This document shows, one piece after another, positions 33,215 through 42,687 of a DNA stretch of 64,000 bases. Within the stretch, counting starts at the first letter, position 1. Every line of letters starts with the position of its first letter. A program made the translations under genes and the position numbers. The notes beneath the pieces were generated by a model. The model ran no database searches and was not told where the DNA came from. It saw only the letters and a program-made list of their open reading frames with translations. This DNA is from an uncultured Clostridium sp. (GTDB lineage Bacteria > Bacillota > Clostridia > TANB77 > CAG-508): positions 1-64,000 of the forward strand of contig CAMMTN010000002.1 of assembly GCA_946499885.1 (NCBI GenBank), in the 5' to 3' direction.

Positions 33215-34969
33215 TTACTCTAAAATAGCTTTAATTCTTCTTACTCCTGCTGAACTTGATTCTTCTTTCTTTATTTTAAAGTGCCCTAGTTCTCCTGTAT
33301 GGCTTACATGAGGACCTCCACAAATTTCTTTGCTAAAATCTCCTATAGTATATACTTTTACCTTTTCTCCATATTTGTTTTCAAATAATCCTGTTGTTCC
33401 TGATGCTTTTGCTTCTTCTAATGTCATTTCTTCACAAGTAACTGGTAAATCTCTTGCAATTTGTTCATTTACTATATCTTCTACTTTTTGTAATTGTTCT
33501 TTAGTCATTTTTTCTGGATGAGAAAAATCAAATCTTAGTCTTTCTGTTGTGATATTAGATCCTTTTTGTTTTGCATGTTCACCTAATACAATTTGAAGTG
33601 CTTTATGAAGTAAGTGAGTAGCTGTATGGTAGGCTATAGTTTTTTCATTTTGCTCTGCTAATCCACCTTTAAATTTTTGCTCACTTCCCATTCTTGATTT
33701 TTCTTGATGCTCTTTAAATAATTTTTCAAATTCTGTATTGTCAATTTTAAATCCTTGTTCAGCTGCTAAGTCTGCTGTAATTTCTGGTGGAAATCCATAA
33801 GTTTCATATAATTTGAATATAGTTTGTCCATCTATTACATTTTTATTCTCTTGTTTTGCTTTGTTTATTGCTTTTTCAAATTCTTTTTCTCCATGTGCCA
33901 ATGTTTTCATAAATTTGTCTTTTTCTTCTATAATTACTTGTTTAATTACTTCTCTATTTTTTTCAAGTTCTGGATACAATTCTTTTAAAATATCTATATT
34001 TAAATCAATTAATCCTGCAAGTTCTGATAAATCAATTTGTAATTTGTTTAAATGTCTTGACATTCTTCTTATTAATTTTCTTAAAACATATCCTCTATCT
34101 ATATTAGAAGGTCTGCCTCCATCTGATATTACCATCATACTTGCACGTAAATGTTCTGTTACAATTCTTCTACTTTCTATATTGTCTACATTTGCTAATT
34201 CTTTTAATTTTTCCATGATTGGTGCAAATAGTTCAGTATCAAATGGTGTTTCTTTACCTTGCAATAGCATTGTCATTCTTTCTAGCCCTAAACCTGTATC
34301 AACATTATGTTGTTTAAGCTTTTCATATTTACCTTCTTTTGTTTTATAATATTCCATAAATACATTATTCCAAATCTCAACATATTTACCACAATCACAT
34401 GAAGGCTGGCACTCAGGCGAACAAGCTGGTTTTCCTGTATCATAAAACATTTCTGTATCTGGTCCACATGGTCCTTCTTCTCCTGCTATCCACCAGTTAT
34501 CATCTTTACCATAAAAATATATTCTTTCTTCTGGTATTCCTGCTTTTTTCCAACATTCTGCAGTAACTGTATCTTTGGGTGCATCTTCATCTCCTGCAAA
34601 ACATGTAACTGATAATTTTTCTACTGGTATTCCTAGTTCTTTGGTTAAAAACTCAAAGCTCATAGCTACAGATTCTTCTTTAAAATAATCTCCTAAAGAC
34701 CAGTTTCCTAGCATTTCAAAATAGGTTAAATGGCGGTTGTCTCCTACTTCATCTATATCATTGGTACGTAAACATTTTTGATAGTCTGTAAGGCGTGTTC
34801 CTTCTGGATGTTTTTCTCCTAATAAATATGGTACTAATGGTTGCATACCAGCCGTTGTAAATAATACAGATGGATCATTTTCTGGTATTAATGGTGCGCT
34901 TGGTATAACTTTATGTCCATGATTTTTAAAAAAGTTTAAATATTTATTTCTTATTTCAATTGCTTTCAT
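33215..34969 (-). CDS. alaS: Alanyl-tRNA synthetase, short form
   Basis: 584 residues: class II core (PSVLFTTAGMQPLVPYLLGE, YFEMLGNWSLGDYF), an inserted zinc-type cluster ACSPECQPSCDCGKYVEIWN, and an editing domain (ATHLLHKALQIVLGEHAKQK, EICGGPHVSHTGELGHFKI). It ends after the editing domain; the C-terminal oligomerisation/DHHA1 region of ~870-residue AlaRS is absent. It closes cleanly (RRIKAILE), so this is a natural short form rather than a broken gene. Confidence 0.9.
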   Translation of the reverse strand: MKAIEIRNKYLNFFKNHGHKVIPSAPLIPENDPSVLFTTAGMQPLVPYLLGEKHPEGTRLTDYQKCLRTNDIDEVGDNRHLTYFEMLGNWSLGDYFKEESVAMSFEFLTKELGIPVEKLSVTCFAGDEDAPKDTVTAECWKKAGIPEERIYFYGKDDNWWIAGEEGPCGPDTEMFYDTGKPACSPECQPSCDCGKYVEIWNNVFMEYYKTKEGKYEKLKQHNVDTGLGLERMTMLLQGKETPFDTELFAPIMEKLKELANVDNIESRRIVTEHLRASMMVISDGGRPSNIDRGYVLRKLIRRMSRHLNKLQIDLSELAGLIDLNIDILKELYPELEKNREVIKQVIIEEKDKFMKTLAHGEKEFEKAINKAKQENKNVIDGQTIFKLYETYGFPPEITADLAAEQGFKIDNTEFEKLFKEHQEKSRMGSEQKFKGGLAEQNEKTIAYHTATHLLHKALQIVLGEHAKQKGSNITTERLRFDFSHPEKMTKEQLQKVEDIVNEQIARDLPVTCEEMTLEEAKASGTTGLFENKYGEKVKVYTIGDFSKEICGGPHVSHTGELGHFKIKKEESSSAGVRRIKAILE

Positions 34970-35063
34970 TTAACTTCTCCTATCCTCTATTAATCTCTAT
35001 ATTTAACACTAAAATTATATTACATATTTTAGTAAATTGCAATAGTTGAATTGTTTTTATTAT

Positions 35064-35092
35064 TTGACATAATATGTTAGATATGGTATTAT
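35064..35092 (+). promoter_or_regulatory. Promoter of the 35141 gene
   Basis: TTGACA (35064-35069), 17-base spacer, TATTAT (35087-35092), 48 bases before the ATG. Confidence 0.65.
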
Positions 35093-35140
35093 ATACTTAG
35101 TTAGTGAAACTACATTTTATTTTTTAAGGAGAGTGCAATT

Positions 35141-36004
35141 ATGACTAACAGCTTCCATAACATCCGATTTCGGAATAAGTTCAGAAATCAAATGAATTTC
35201 TCAAGCCTATCTATCTTCGAGGAATTTAAAGAATTCTTCTGTAGAGCTCTTTACAGTTATGAAGAGTTCTTCATTGGACTTATTTGGTCCTTGACTTACA
35301 ACCCCTCTGGTGTTAGAGCACCGGAAAAGTATTCATACTTCTATCGAGTTTTTAACCATTTCTCTACTCAGCAGCAAGCAGTAATCCTAAGCGAACTTCG
35401 TTATCAGTACAAACAAGCTCATCCCGATTTTCTCAAGGTTGATGCTGAGGGCAATGTTGCTCAAAGCTACGTCAAACTGCTTAACGTTGCTGGTGAAATT
35501 GCTGCATATCAAGTTTTGCAAAAGTGCATGCAGTACAGCCATTATTCAGCTGATGTATTAGCACATTGCTATAAGCTACTGAGTAGTCAAGAAGAGAATC
35601 GTTATTTTGGTGGGCTTCGTGATTTGGGCTTCAACAAAAAGTCCGCAAACTATCTCAAGCCATTCATCAAGGAAATCGCTCAGCTGTTTAAAGATATTAC
35701 TGCTGAGAATAATACACAAGAAGATGACAGCGTATCTGATCTTCCTTTTGTGTTTGGTGGGGAAGATACTCCAGTGCAGAATGGCTGTGAAGTTCAGACT
35801 GTACAAGATGATGTAGAAGTTCAAACACATCAGGAAGCTAGTAAAAATCATTTTAATGCTGATTTTGCATGGCAGCACAAAACGGAGTTAGCTAACTTCT
35901 TCAAGGCACTTGAGGAAGTCGAATCTATCGGTTTGACCGCAGAGCTTATCCTCAGCAAAAGAGCTGAAATTGCACAACTTTTTGGTGCATTTAAACTCTT
36001 CTGA
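35141..36004 (+). CDS. Foreign-looking gene of unknown function
   Basis: 287 residues, AAGGAGAG before the ATG. Codon choice differs sharply from neighbours (many AGC, TTC, CTC, GGC, CGG at codon 11), as does its G+C. Mostly helical; a low-complexity acidic stretch (DVEVQTHQEASKNHFNADF) precedes the last domain. Here the in-frame CGG reads as an ordinary codon: a +1 shift would stop after seven codons. If the host cannot decode CGG, translation might restart at the ATG of codon 18. No family recognised. Confidence 0.7.
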   Translation: MTNSFHNIRFRNKFRNQMNFSSLSIFEEFKEFFCRALYSYEEFFIGLIWSLTYNPSGVRAPEKYSYFYRVFNHFSTQQQAVILSELRYQYKQAHPDFLKVDAEGNVAQSYVKLLNVAGEIAAYQVLQKCMQYSHYSADVLAHCYKLLSSQEENRYFGGLRDLGFNKKSANYLKPFIKEIAQLFKDITAENNTQEDDSVSDLPFVFGGEDTPVQNGCEVQTVQDDVEVQTHQEASKNHFNADFAWQHKTELANFFKALEEVESIGLTAELILSKRAEIAQLFGAFKLF

Positions 36005-36018
36005 TGCATTCTACCTTA

Positions 36019-36054
36019 CAAAGAGGACGGAGTAATTTCCGTCCCCTTTGTTTT
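36019..36054 (+). terminator. Terminator of the 35141 gene
   Basis: GGACGGA/TCCGTCC stem extended by CAAAG/CTTTG, ending in TTGTTTT. Strong and GC-rich compared with host terminators, consistent with import together with the gene. Confidence 0.8.
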
Positions 36055-36070
36055 AATTTTCTTTATTTTC

Positions 36071-36151
36071 TTATGTATTATCTTTTATTCCAAATATTAA
36101 TTTTACAATTCCTCTTAAAAATTTTGGAACTTTTTTTACTACAATAGTCAT
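36071..36151 (-). CDS. spoVM: SpoVM, stage V sporulation peptide
   Basis: 26 residues reading TIVVKKVPKFLRGIVKLIFG after the Met, then IKDNT. Length and the central K-x-P-K-F-L-x-G-I-V motif match SpoVM, the amphipathic peptide that marks the curved forespore membrane and anchors SpoIVA. AGGAGG precedes the ATG; a longer in-frame reading to 36325 is spurious. Confidence 0.9.
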   Translation of the reverse strand: MTIVVKKVPKFLRGIVKLIFGIKDNT

Positions 36152-36207
36152 ATAATCCCCCCTCCTATGCTTCTTAATTTTAAAATTCTTAATACTATTT
36201 ATGTTTT

Positions 36208-36357
36208 TTAGCAGCATAACCACATAAGTCCAACAGCAACAATTGTAAGTCCTATTATAAATAACCAACCTGATATAGGAAGTAATAATACGAGTAGTAT
36301 GCCTAACCCAAATCCAATTAAGCAAACTGCAATTGTCTTTTTTAGTAATCTACACAT
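36208..36357 (-). CDS. 49-residue two-TM protein upstream of spoVM
   Basis: MCRLLKKTIAVCLIGFGLGI, then [17 protein letters not shown] and ending LMWLCC. AGGAGG lies upstream. Same strand as spoVM, 56 bases before it, so a shared sporulation role is possible. Not recognised. Confidence 0.6.
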   Translation of the reverse strand: MCRLLKKTIAVCLIGFGLGILLVLLLPISGWLFIIGLTIVAVGLMWLCC

Positions 36358-36548
36358 ATTTTTATTACCTCCTTTTCTTTATATATTATATTAATTTATC
36401 TTTATTTGGTTACCATTTTATGTTACAATTTATGTAAAATTTTAAATAATACTATAAAAGTCAGGCACTATATTTTTTATAGAAAACTCTTGATACTAAT
36501 TACATAAATAATATATAATACTAAAATATAAGAAAGGCGTGATTATTT

Positions 36549-37184
36549 TTGAAAACAAACGAAGCAATAAATATACTAAATATATTAAAAAAATCTTATC
36601 CTGATGCTAAATGTAGTCTTGATTTTTCTAGTCCCTTTGAGCTATTAGTTGCAGTAATATTATCTGCTCAATGCACTGATGAAAGAGTAAACAAAACTAC
36701 TCCTAGCATTTTTGAAAAATATTCTACTCCCGAAGCTTTTGCAAAAATGCCATTAGAAATATTAGAAAAACTTATACATCCATGTGGTTTCTATAAGAAC
36801 AAAGCGAAAAACATAAAACTCACTGCTCAAAAAATTATAGATGATTTTGACGGTAATGTTCCTGAAAATATGGAAGAACTTTTAACGCTTTCTGGAGTTG
36901 GCAGAAAAACTGCAAATGTTGTTATGTTAGAAGCTTTTAATAAACCACAAGGAATTGCAGTAGACACACATGCTAAAAGGCTTTCTAACAGAATAGGTTT
37001 TTCTAAAGAAGCTACTCCTGAAAAAATTGAGCAAGACTTATTAAAACTTTTTCCTTATAATTACTTAAAAGATGTAAACCATTTACTAATATATCATGGT
37101 CGCACAGTTTGTACTTCTCGCTCACCTAAATGTAATATTTGCCCTATAAATAAATATTGTAAGCTTTATAATAATATAACTTAA
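36549..37184 (+). CDS. nth: Endonuclease III
   Basis: 211 residues, TTG start with AGAAAGG upstream. HhH motif with the catalytic Lys in SAQCTD and TLSGVGRKTANVVMLE, Asp in AVDTHAKRLSNRIGF, and the C-terminal 4Fe-4S ligand set C-x6-C-x2-C-x5-C (CTSRSPKCNICPINKYC). Removes oxidised pyrimidines from DNA. Confidence 0.95.
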   Translation: MKTNEAINILNILKKSYPDAKCSLDFSSPFELLVAVILSAQCTDERVNKTTPSIFEKYSTPEAFAKMPLEILEKLIHPCGFYKNKAKNIKLTAQKIIDDFDGNVPENMEELLTLSGVGRKTANVVMLEAFNKPQGIAVDTHAKRLSNRIGFSKEATPEKIEQDLLKLFPYNYLKDVNHLLIYHGRTVCTSRSPKCNICPINKYCKLYNNIT

Positions 37185-37266
37185 ACTTTATAAATTAATT
37201 GTTACTATTTCTAACTTCTATATAAAACATAATAAGCTATGAATCGTAACTAAATTTAAAATAGAG

Positions 37267-37289
37267 AAAGCTAGATATATGCATATTTT
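37267..37289. repeat. Solitary end of the 60.9 kb inverted-repeat element
   Basis: AAAGCTAGATATATGCATAT matches the terminal inverted repeat of the element at 60867-61044 with about two differences. No partner end is seen nearby. Confidence 0.5.
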
Positions 37290-37331
37290 ATAAAAATCAT
37301 CTCATACTATTTATTATGGGGTGGTTTTATT

Positions 37332-37454
37332 TTGACAAATATTAATTGTTCATGTAATTGTAAATATCAAATTGATGGCATATGCCATTTAGAAAATGTA
37401 CAAAATCAAAAAATATCTCCAAATAGAGAATGTGTCTATTATTCTAAAAAATAG
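37332..37454 (+). CDS. 40-residue Cys-rich peptide
   Basis: TTG start with GGGGTGG upstream: MTNINCSCNCKYQIDGICHL, then ENVQNQKISPNRECVYYSKK. Five cysteines in a small-metal-site pattern common beside nth in Clostridia. Function unknown. Confidence 0.6.
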   Translation: MTNINCSCNCKYQIDGICHLENVQNQKISPNRECVYYSKK

Positions 37455-37516
37455 CCATTGACAAAACTCCTAATAAATTATATTATTATTTCATAATTTA
37501 TTAAGGAGGGATTTTT

Positions 37517-38635
37517 TTGAAGTTTAATGTATTTTTTAAAATAATATTATCTTTTTTATTAATATTATTAATGTTACCTATTTGTGTATTTGCCACAAAT
37601 ACGACTAATTCTGATGAAGCTAATGACATCTTAGCTGTTTATCAAACTGATTATGAATATGTTGCATCTGATTTATTTTTATATGATACAAATATTGAAA
37701 TGTCTGATGTAGTAGACGGCAATGTTTTTGCTTATGGTTCTAATGTAAAAATAACTGGAGAAATTTATGGAGACCTTTTCGTTTTTGCAGATTCTTTAGA
37801 AATAACTGAAGATGGAATTGTTCATGGAAATGTATTTACTTATGTAACAAATATAACTGTATCTGGAATTGTTTCAGATATTTATGCTATGTCTGATAAT
37901 TTTAATTTGACAGATTCTGCAATTCTAGCAAGAAATTTATATTTATATACAAATACAGCTAATTTATCTGGTCAAATTTCGAGAGACGCTTTTATAAATT
38001 GTGAAAATTTATCTTTTGGCGATAGTAAAGATGTTATCATAAAAAACAACTTAAATTATTCATCAAAACAAGAAGCTCAAATTCCAGAAGGATCAGTTGC
38101 TGGAGAAACAAATTACACTCAAGTCGAAGTAACTAACAATAATTTAATATTTTCAGCAATATTAGGTATTATCAAAGTATTAATATTCTCTTTTATTATA
38201 ATAATGTTAAGTATTTGGCTTTCACCTAAATTTAAAGATAGAGCTTGCGAAATTATGTTGTCAAAAAGTCTTAAAGCTTTTGGAATTGGTTTATTAGTAT
38301 TATTTATAACTATTATAGCTTCAATAATTTTACTAATATTTACATATGGTTTTGGCATAAGCATAGCACTTGCTGCAATTGCTTTACTAATTCTTGGTTT
38401 AGCAATTTCTAATACAGTATTTAGTATGTCTATTGGTAAATTATTAGTCAATAAATTTAATTTTACAAAAAATGCAGCTTATGTATTTTTGTCACTTTTA
38501 GTAGTTTTAATACTTGAATTAGTTAAATTTATACCTTACATTGGTGGATTAATTAGATTTATAACTGCTATTACAGGTCTTGGAATATTATGTATTAATG
38601 CATATAAAAGAATAAATTTAATAAGCAAAGAATAA
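37517..38635 (+). CDS. Secreted/membrane bactofilin-like polymer-forming protein
   Basis: 372 residues: signal peptide (IILSFLLILLMLPICVFA), then short beta repeats of the polymer-forming type (VVDGNVFAYGSNVKITGEIY, GDLFVFADSLEITEDGIVHG), then about four membrane helices (from ILGIIKVLIFSFIIIMLSIW). The repeats would lie outside the cell. Followed by a strong terminator. Confidence 0.75.
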   Translation: MKFNVFFKIILSFLLILLMLPICVFATNTTNSDEANDILAVYQTDYEYVASDLFLYDTNIEMSDVVDGNVFAYGSNVKITGEIYGDLFVFADSLEITEDGIVHGNVFTYVTNITVSGIVSDIYAMSDNFNLTDSAILARNLYLYTNTANLSGQISRDAFINCENLSFGDSKDVIIKNNLNYSSKQEAQIPEGSVAGETNYTQVEVTNNNLIFSAILGIIKVLIFSFIIIMLSIWLSPKFKDRACEIMLSKSLKAFGIGLLVLFITIIASIILLIFTYGFGISIALAAIALLILGLAISNTVFSMSIGKLLVNKFNFTKNAAYVFLSLLVVLILELVKFIPYIGGLIRFITAITGLGILCINAYKRINLISKE

Positions 38636-38668
38636 ATTTTGTTAAATAATATAATTAATTAAAAAATG

Positions 38669-38705
38669 CACAGAGAGAATTATTAACCCTCTCTGTGTTC
38701 TTTTT
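38669..38705 (+). terminator. Terminator of the bactofilin-like gene
   Basis: Perfect 9-bp stem CACAGAGAG/CTCTCTGTG followed by TTCTTTTT. Confidence 0.88.
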
Positions 38706-38749
38706 ATATTAATTTAGGTGAACTCTAATAAAAATTCACTGTGACCTCC

Positions 38750-39094
38750 TTAACAAAATTCACTAATATCATTTGATGGAATTAATGTGACTGGCCCATT
38801 GTAATGAGCTTCTTGGCATATTTTTAGAACATGCTTAAATAAACTTTTAGAAATTTCTAGTTGCTTCACTGGAAGTACAAGAATTTACAACATAGAAATG
38901 CCTACTAATTCAATTGTAATTAATGAATCTTCTCCTTTTAATATTCGAGATATTGCAGATTCATATTTCTCATCTTCTTGTTGTATTTCAAATCCAAAGC
39001 GCTCCCAAGCTTCCCAATTTGGCCAAATAAATAATCCATGCTGTTCTTTTTCGTTAGCCTCTTTTAAAATGTTCCGCAGTACATTTTCTGTCAT
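38750..39094 (-). pseudogene. Foreign-looking gene interrupted by TAA
   Basis: From ATG 39094 (GGGGGG ribosome site) the frame reads MTENVLRNILKEANEKEQHG.. to ITIELVGISML, then TAA at 38885-38887, and continues open as ILVLPVKQLEISKSLFKHVL to a second TAA at 38750. Codon 7 is an in-frame CGG apparently read as Arg; a +1 shift there stops within three codons. CTG, CGG and CGC codons are atypical of the host. Likely imported and now decaying. Confidence 0.6.
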
Positions 39095-39238
39095 AATAGT
39101 TCCCCCCTCAATTAATGTTGTAGGAAATCAAATATGTTTTTACATATTACAATTCTAGCAAATTTTTAAATTAAAATCAACTTTGTCTTTACAAAAAATA
39201 ATTGCTAATGTTTCTTTTTTTAGTAAAATAATAGTTAT

Positions 39239-40834
39239 TTATCTAATTGCAGCTTTTACTAATTCTACAAATAATGGTGCTGGTTTATTTGGCCTTGATT
39301 TAAATTCTGGATGGAATTGGCAAGCTATAAAATATGGGTGATTTTGTATTTCTATAATTTCTACTAATTTTCCATCTGGTGATGTTCCTGAAATAATTAG
39401 TCCTTTTTCTTCCATTTTTTCTCTATATTCATTATTATATTCAAAACGATGTCTATGTCTTTCGTTTATTTTGTTTGTTTTATATACTTTTTCTGCCAAA
39501 CTTTCCTTTTTTATTGTACATGGATAACTGCCAAGCCTCATAGTTCCACCCTTTTTAGTTATATCTTTTTGATCATACATTATATGTATAACTGGACTTT
39601 CACATATTTCATCAAATTCTTCTGAATTTGCATCTTTTAATTTTAATACATCTCTTGCGAATTCAACTACTGCCATTTGCATTCCCAAACATATACCTAA
39701 AAATGGTATTTTATTTTCTCTTACGTATTTTATAGTTTGAATTTTTCCTTCTATTCCTCTATTTCCGAATCCTCCTGGTACTACTACTCCCTCACAATCT
39801 TTTAACATATCTTTTACATTATCTTTAGTTACTTTTTCTGCGTCAATTAATTTTATTTTTACATTTACTCCATTTTCAATTCCAGCATGTTTTAAACTTT
39901 CTATTACTGATAAATATGAATCTTCTAATTTAACATATTTTCCTACTATTCCTATTGTTATCTTTTTATTAGAAATATTTTTTATTTTTTCATTTAATTC
40001 TTCCCATTCTCTATTATCTGGTGTATTTTTTTCTAATTGTAAATGTTTACAAGTTTCGTTGGCTAATCCTTCTTTTTCCATCATTAAAGGTACTTCATAT
40101 AAGCAACTTGCTGTTCTATTTGCAATTACACTTTCTTTTCTTACATTACAAAAAAGAGCTATTTTTTCTCTTACTTCATCTGGTATCTCCACTTCTGTTC
40201 TACATACAATTATATCTGGCTTTATTCCAAATGATTGCAATTCCTTTACTGAATGTTGTGTTGGTTTTGATTTTATTTCTTTTGAACCTGAAATATATGG
40301 TAAAAGAGTTACATGAATATATAGTACATCTTCTGGCTTACTTTCAATTCCTACCTGTCTTATTGCTTCTATCATAGATAGTCCTTCAATATCTCCAACA
40401 GTTCCACCTATTTCTGTAATTACAATATCTACATCCGTATCTTCAAAGGCATATATTTTTTCTTTTATAGCATTTGTAATATGAGGTATAACTTGTACGG
40501 TTTTTCCTAAATAATCTCCTCTTCTTTCTCTTTCAATCACTTCTTGATAAATTTTTCCCATAGTCACACTAGAATTTTTAGTTAAATTTTCATCTGTAAA
40601 TCTTTCATAATGACCTAAATCTAAATCTGTTTCTGCACCATCATCAGTCACAAAAACTTCTCCATGTTCATATGGGCTCATTGTACCTGGATCCACATTT
40701 ATATATGGATCAAATTTTTGATTTACAACCTTATATCCTCTATTTTTTAAAAGCCTTCCCAATGATGCTGCTGTTATTCCCTTTCCTAGTCCTGATACTA
40801 CTCCACCTGTTACAAAAATGTACTTTGTCTTCAT
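39239..40834 (-). CDS. pyrG: CTP synthase
   Basis: 531 residues. Synthetase domain ([40 protein letters not shown]) and class I glutaminase with Cys in [12 protein letters not shown] and His/Glu in [11 protein letters not shown]. Converts UTP to CTP. Confidence 0.97.
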   Translation of the reverse strand: MKTKYIFVTGGVVSGLGKGITAASLGRLLKNRGYKVVNQKFDPYINVDPGTMSPYEHGEVFVTDDGAETDLDLGHYERFTDENLTKNSSVTMGKIYQEVIERERRGDYLGKTVQVIPHITNAIKEKIYAFEDTDVDIVITEIGGTVGDIEGLSMIEAIRQVGIESKPEDVLYIHVTLLPYISGSKEIKSKPTQHSVKELQSFGIKPDIIVCRTEVEIPDEVREKIALFCNVRKESVIANRTASCLYEVPLMMEKEGLANETCKHLQLEKNTPDNREWEELNEKIKNISNKKITIGIVGKYVKLEDSYLSVIESLKHAGIENGVNVKIKLIDAEKVTKDNVKDMLKDCEGVVVPGGFGNRGIEGKIQTIKYVRENKIPFLGICLGMQMAVVEFARDVLKLKDANSEEFDEICESPVIHIMYDQKDITKKGGTMRLGSYPCTIKKESLAEKVYKTNKINERHRHRFEYNNEYREKMEEKGLIISGTSPDGKLVEIIEIQNHPYFIACQFHPEFKSRPNKPAPLFVELVKAAIR

Positions 40835-40889
40835 ATTATTTCCACCTTTCTTGATTTTAATTAAATATTACATTTCTTAAAAAACAAAA

Positions 40890-40938
40890 AGTAGATTAAA
40901 AACAAAAACTCCAAAATCGGTTTTTTTTTAATCTACTA
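40890..40938 (-). terminator. Terminator between rpe and pyrG
   Basis: 13-bp inverted repeat AGTAGATTAAAAA/TTTTTAATCTACT, downstream of rpe on the minus strand. The loop contains a smaller AAAAACtcc/ggTTTTTT pairing. Confidence 0.65.
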
Positions 40939-40998
40939 AATAAATCTTAATAAATATTGTATATATTATCACTAAATTTTACATTAATCAATACTTTT

Positions 40999-41655
40999 TT
41001 ACAATTTTAATTTATTTATTGTGTCTTTAAAATCATCTGATTCTATAATGCAAGTTCCAGCAACTACAATATCTACTCCTGCCTCTTTTATCTTCTCTAT
41101 ATTTTCTAAATTTATTCCTCCATCAGCCTCAATATCAACTTCTAGATTATTTCTTTCTATATATTCTTTTAATGTTTTAATTTTATCTATCGTATTTGGT
41201 ATTAAATCTTGCCCACCTTTTCCTGGTTCTACTGTCATTACTAAAACTGTATGAATAAATGGAAGAATATCATATATTTTTTCCACCTCTGTATTAGGCT
41301 TTATACTTATTCCTACCTTACAATTATTTTCTTTTATATAATTTATCCAACTCATCAATTCTTCTTTATTTTTAGCTGTTTCATAATGAATTGTTATATT
41401 TCTAGGATTAAATATTATAAAACTTTTGATAAATGACATTACATCTTTTACCATTAAATGCACATCCAATGGCACATTTGTAATACTATTTAAATATTCA
41501 GCATATTTAGTCATTTTCTCTACCGTATTATTCTCCACAAATTCTCCATCCATTACATCTATATGAAAATAATCTGTACCTGCTGTTTCTAAATTATAAA
41601 AAGTTTGTATACAATTTTCTTCTTTCACATTCAAAATTGATGTTGAAATCTCCAT
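40999..41655 (-). CDS. rpe: Ribulose-phosphate 3-epimerase
   Basis: 218 residues, TIM barrel with DYFHIDVMDGEFVEN, PLDVHLMVKDV, MTVEPGKGGQDL and EADGGINLENIEK. Pentose phosphate pathway. Commonly follows rsgA in Firmicutes; here the two are separated by a repeat pair. Confidence 0.95.
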   Translation of the reverse strand: MEISTSILNVKEENCIQTFYNLETAGTDYFHIDVMDGEFVENNTVEKMTKYAEYLNSITNVPLDVHLMVKDVMSFIKSFIIFNPRNITIHYETAKNKEELMSWINYIKENNCKVGISIKPNTEVEKIYDILPFIHTVLVMTVEPGKGGQDLIPNTIDKIKTLKEYIERNNLEVDIEADGGINLENIEKIKEAGVDIVVAGTCIIESDDFKDTINKLKL

Positions 41656-41669
41656 ACTTTCTCCTTTTT

Positions 41670-41765
41670 TGTCGCGATAGGGACAGGCCTTTTCGCGACA
41701 TTTTTATTTTCCTATATTTTAGATATATACTAAGTGTCGCGAAAAGGCCTGTCCCTATCGCGACA
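41670..41765. repeat. Pair of 31-bp palindromic repeats, exact inverse copies
   Basis: 41670-41700 and 41735-41765 are exact reverse complements, each itself a hairpin with TGTCGCGA/TCGCGACA arms, separated by 34 bases. The right copy overlaps the rsgA 3' end and supplies its last codons (TTG TCG CGA TAG). Related copies lie at 53721-53751 and, inside mfd, at 55883-55913. Confidence 0.9.
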
Positions 41766-42609
41766 ACTTCTCGAAAGTAGTATATCTTAGTTTTGATATT
41801 TTGCCTTCTATTAATGCTTTTTTTATTCCACAATTTTCTTCTTTTAAATGTCTACAATCTACATATTCGCAATCTGTAATATATAGTCTAAATTCTATAA
41901 AATATTTTGCTAAATCTTCTTTTTTTATTTCATTTATGTCAAATGTTGAAAAACCTGGTGTGTCTGCTATATATGTATTTTCATCTATTTTATATAATTT
42001 TACCTGAGTTGTTGTGTTTTTTCCTCTTTTATTTTTTTGACTTATTATTCCTTCCTCTGTTACACTTTTACCTAATAAACTATTTATTAATGTAGACTTT
42101 CCTACCCCTGAATTTCCTGAAAATGCTGTAATTTTATTTTTCAAAGTTTCTTTTAATTCATCTACACCTATTCCTTTTTTAGCATCGGTTTTTATAACTT
42201 TGTATCCTATTTTTTCATATATCTCACTAATGCTATTAATAACTTCCGCGTCTTCTAAATCTATTTTATTTAAAACTATTATAGGAGGTACCTGCATATA
42301 TTCTGCATAAGCTAGTTGCTTATCTAATAATTCTAAATCTGGTTTAGGCAGTTTCATAGAAATAACTAATATAATTTGTGATAAGTTTGCCATTTTAGGT
42401 CTTTTTAAGTAATTTATTCTTTCTTCTATTTTATTAATTATACCTGATTTTTTTTCTTCATCAATTATTTCTATTTCTACAGAATCTCCAGCAACTGGAC
42501 TTGTTTCGCCATTTTTAAATTTTCCTCTTGCATTGCAATCATAAATTTTTCCATCTACTTCTACTTTATATAAATTTGATATGTTACTTATTATTATTCC
42601 TTTTTGCAA
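41755..42609 (-). CDS. rsgA: Ribosome small-subunit GTPase RsgA
   Basis: 284 residues: OB fold, circularly permuted GTPase (VLNKIDLED, then SGNSGVGKSTLINSLLG, then DTPGFSTFDI) and a zinc site CEYVDCRHLKEENCGI. Assists 30S maturation. Its end EKLSR and the TAG come from the 31-bp repeat, so the native C-terminus may have been replaced. Confidence 0.95.
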   Translation of the reverse strand: MQKGIIISNISNLYKVEVDGKIYDCNARGKFKNGETSPVAGDSVEIEIIDEEKKSGIINKIEERINYLKRPKMANLSQIILVISMKLPKPDLELLDKQLAYAEYMQVPPIIVLNKIDLEDAEVINSISEIYEKIGYKVIKTDAKKGIGVDELKETLKNKITAFSGNSGVGKSTLINSLLGKSVTEEGIISQKNKRGKNTTTQVKLYKIDENTYIADTPGFSTFDINEIKKEDLAKYFIEFRLYITDCEYVDCRHLKEENCGIKKALIEGKISKLRYTTFEKLSR

Positions 42610-42687
42610 TATAAATCTCCTTTTTTTATTAGTACATATATATTATAACATAAAGAAATAAAAAAGGTAGAGTTTTTCTACCTTTTT

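Noticed and set aside
36071..36325. 84-residue minus-strand ORF
   Set aside because: It merges spoVM with unrelated upstream sequence in the wrong frame; two small genes with their own ribosome sites explain the region better.
41594..41833. 79-residue minus-strand ORF between rpe and rsgA
   Set aside because: It lies across the inverted repeat pair and in a shadow frame of both genes; no ribosome site or recognisable sequence.
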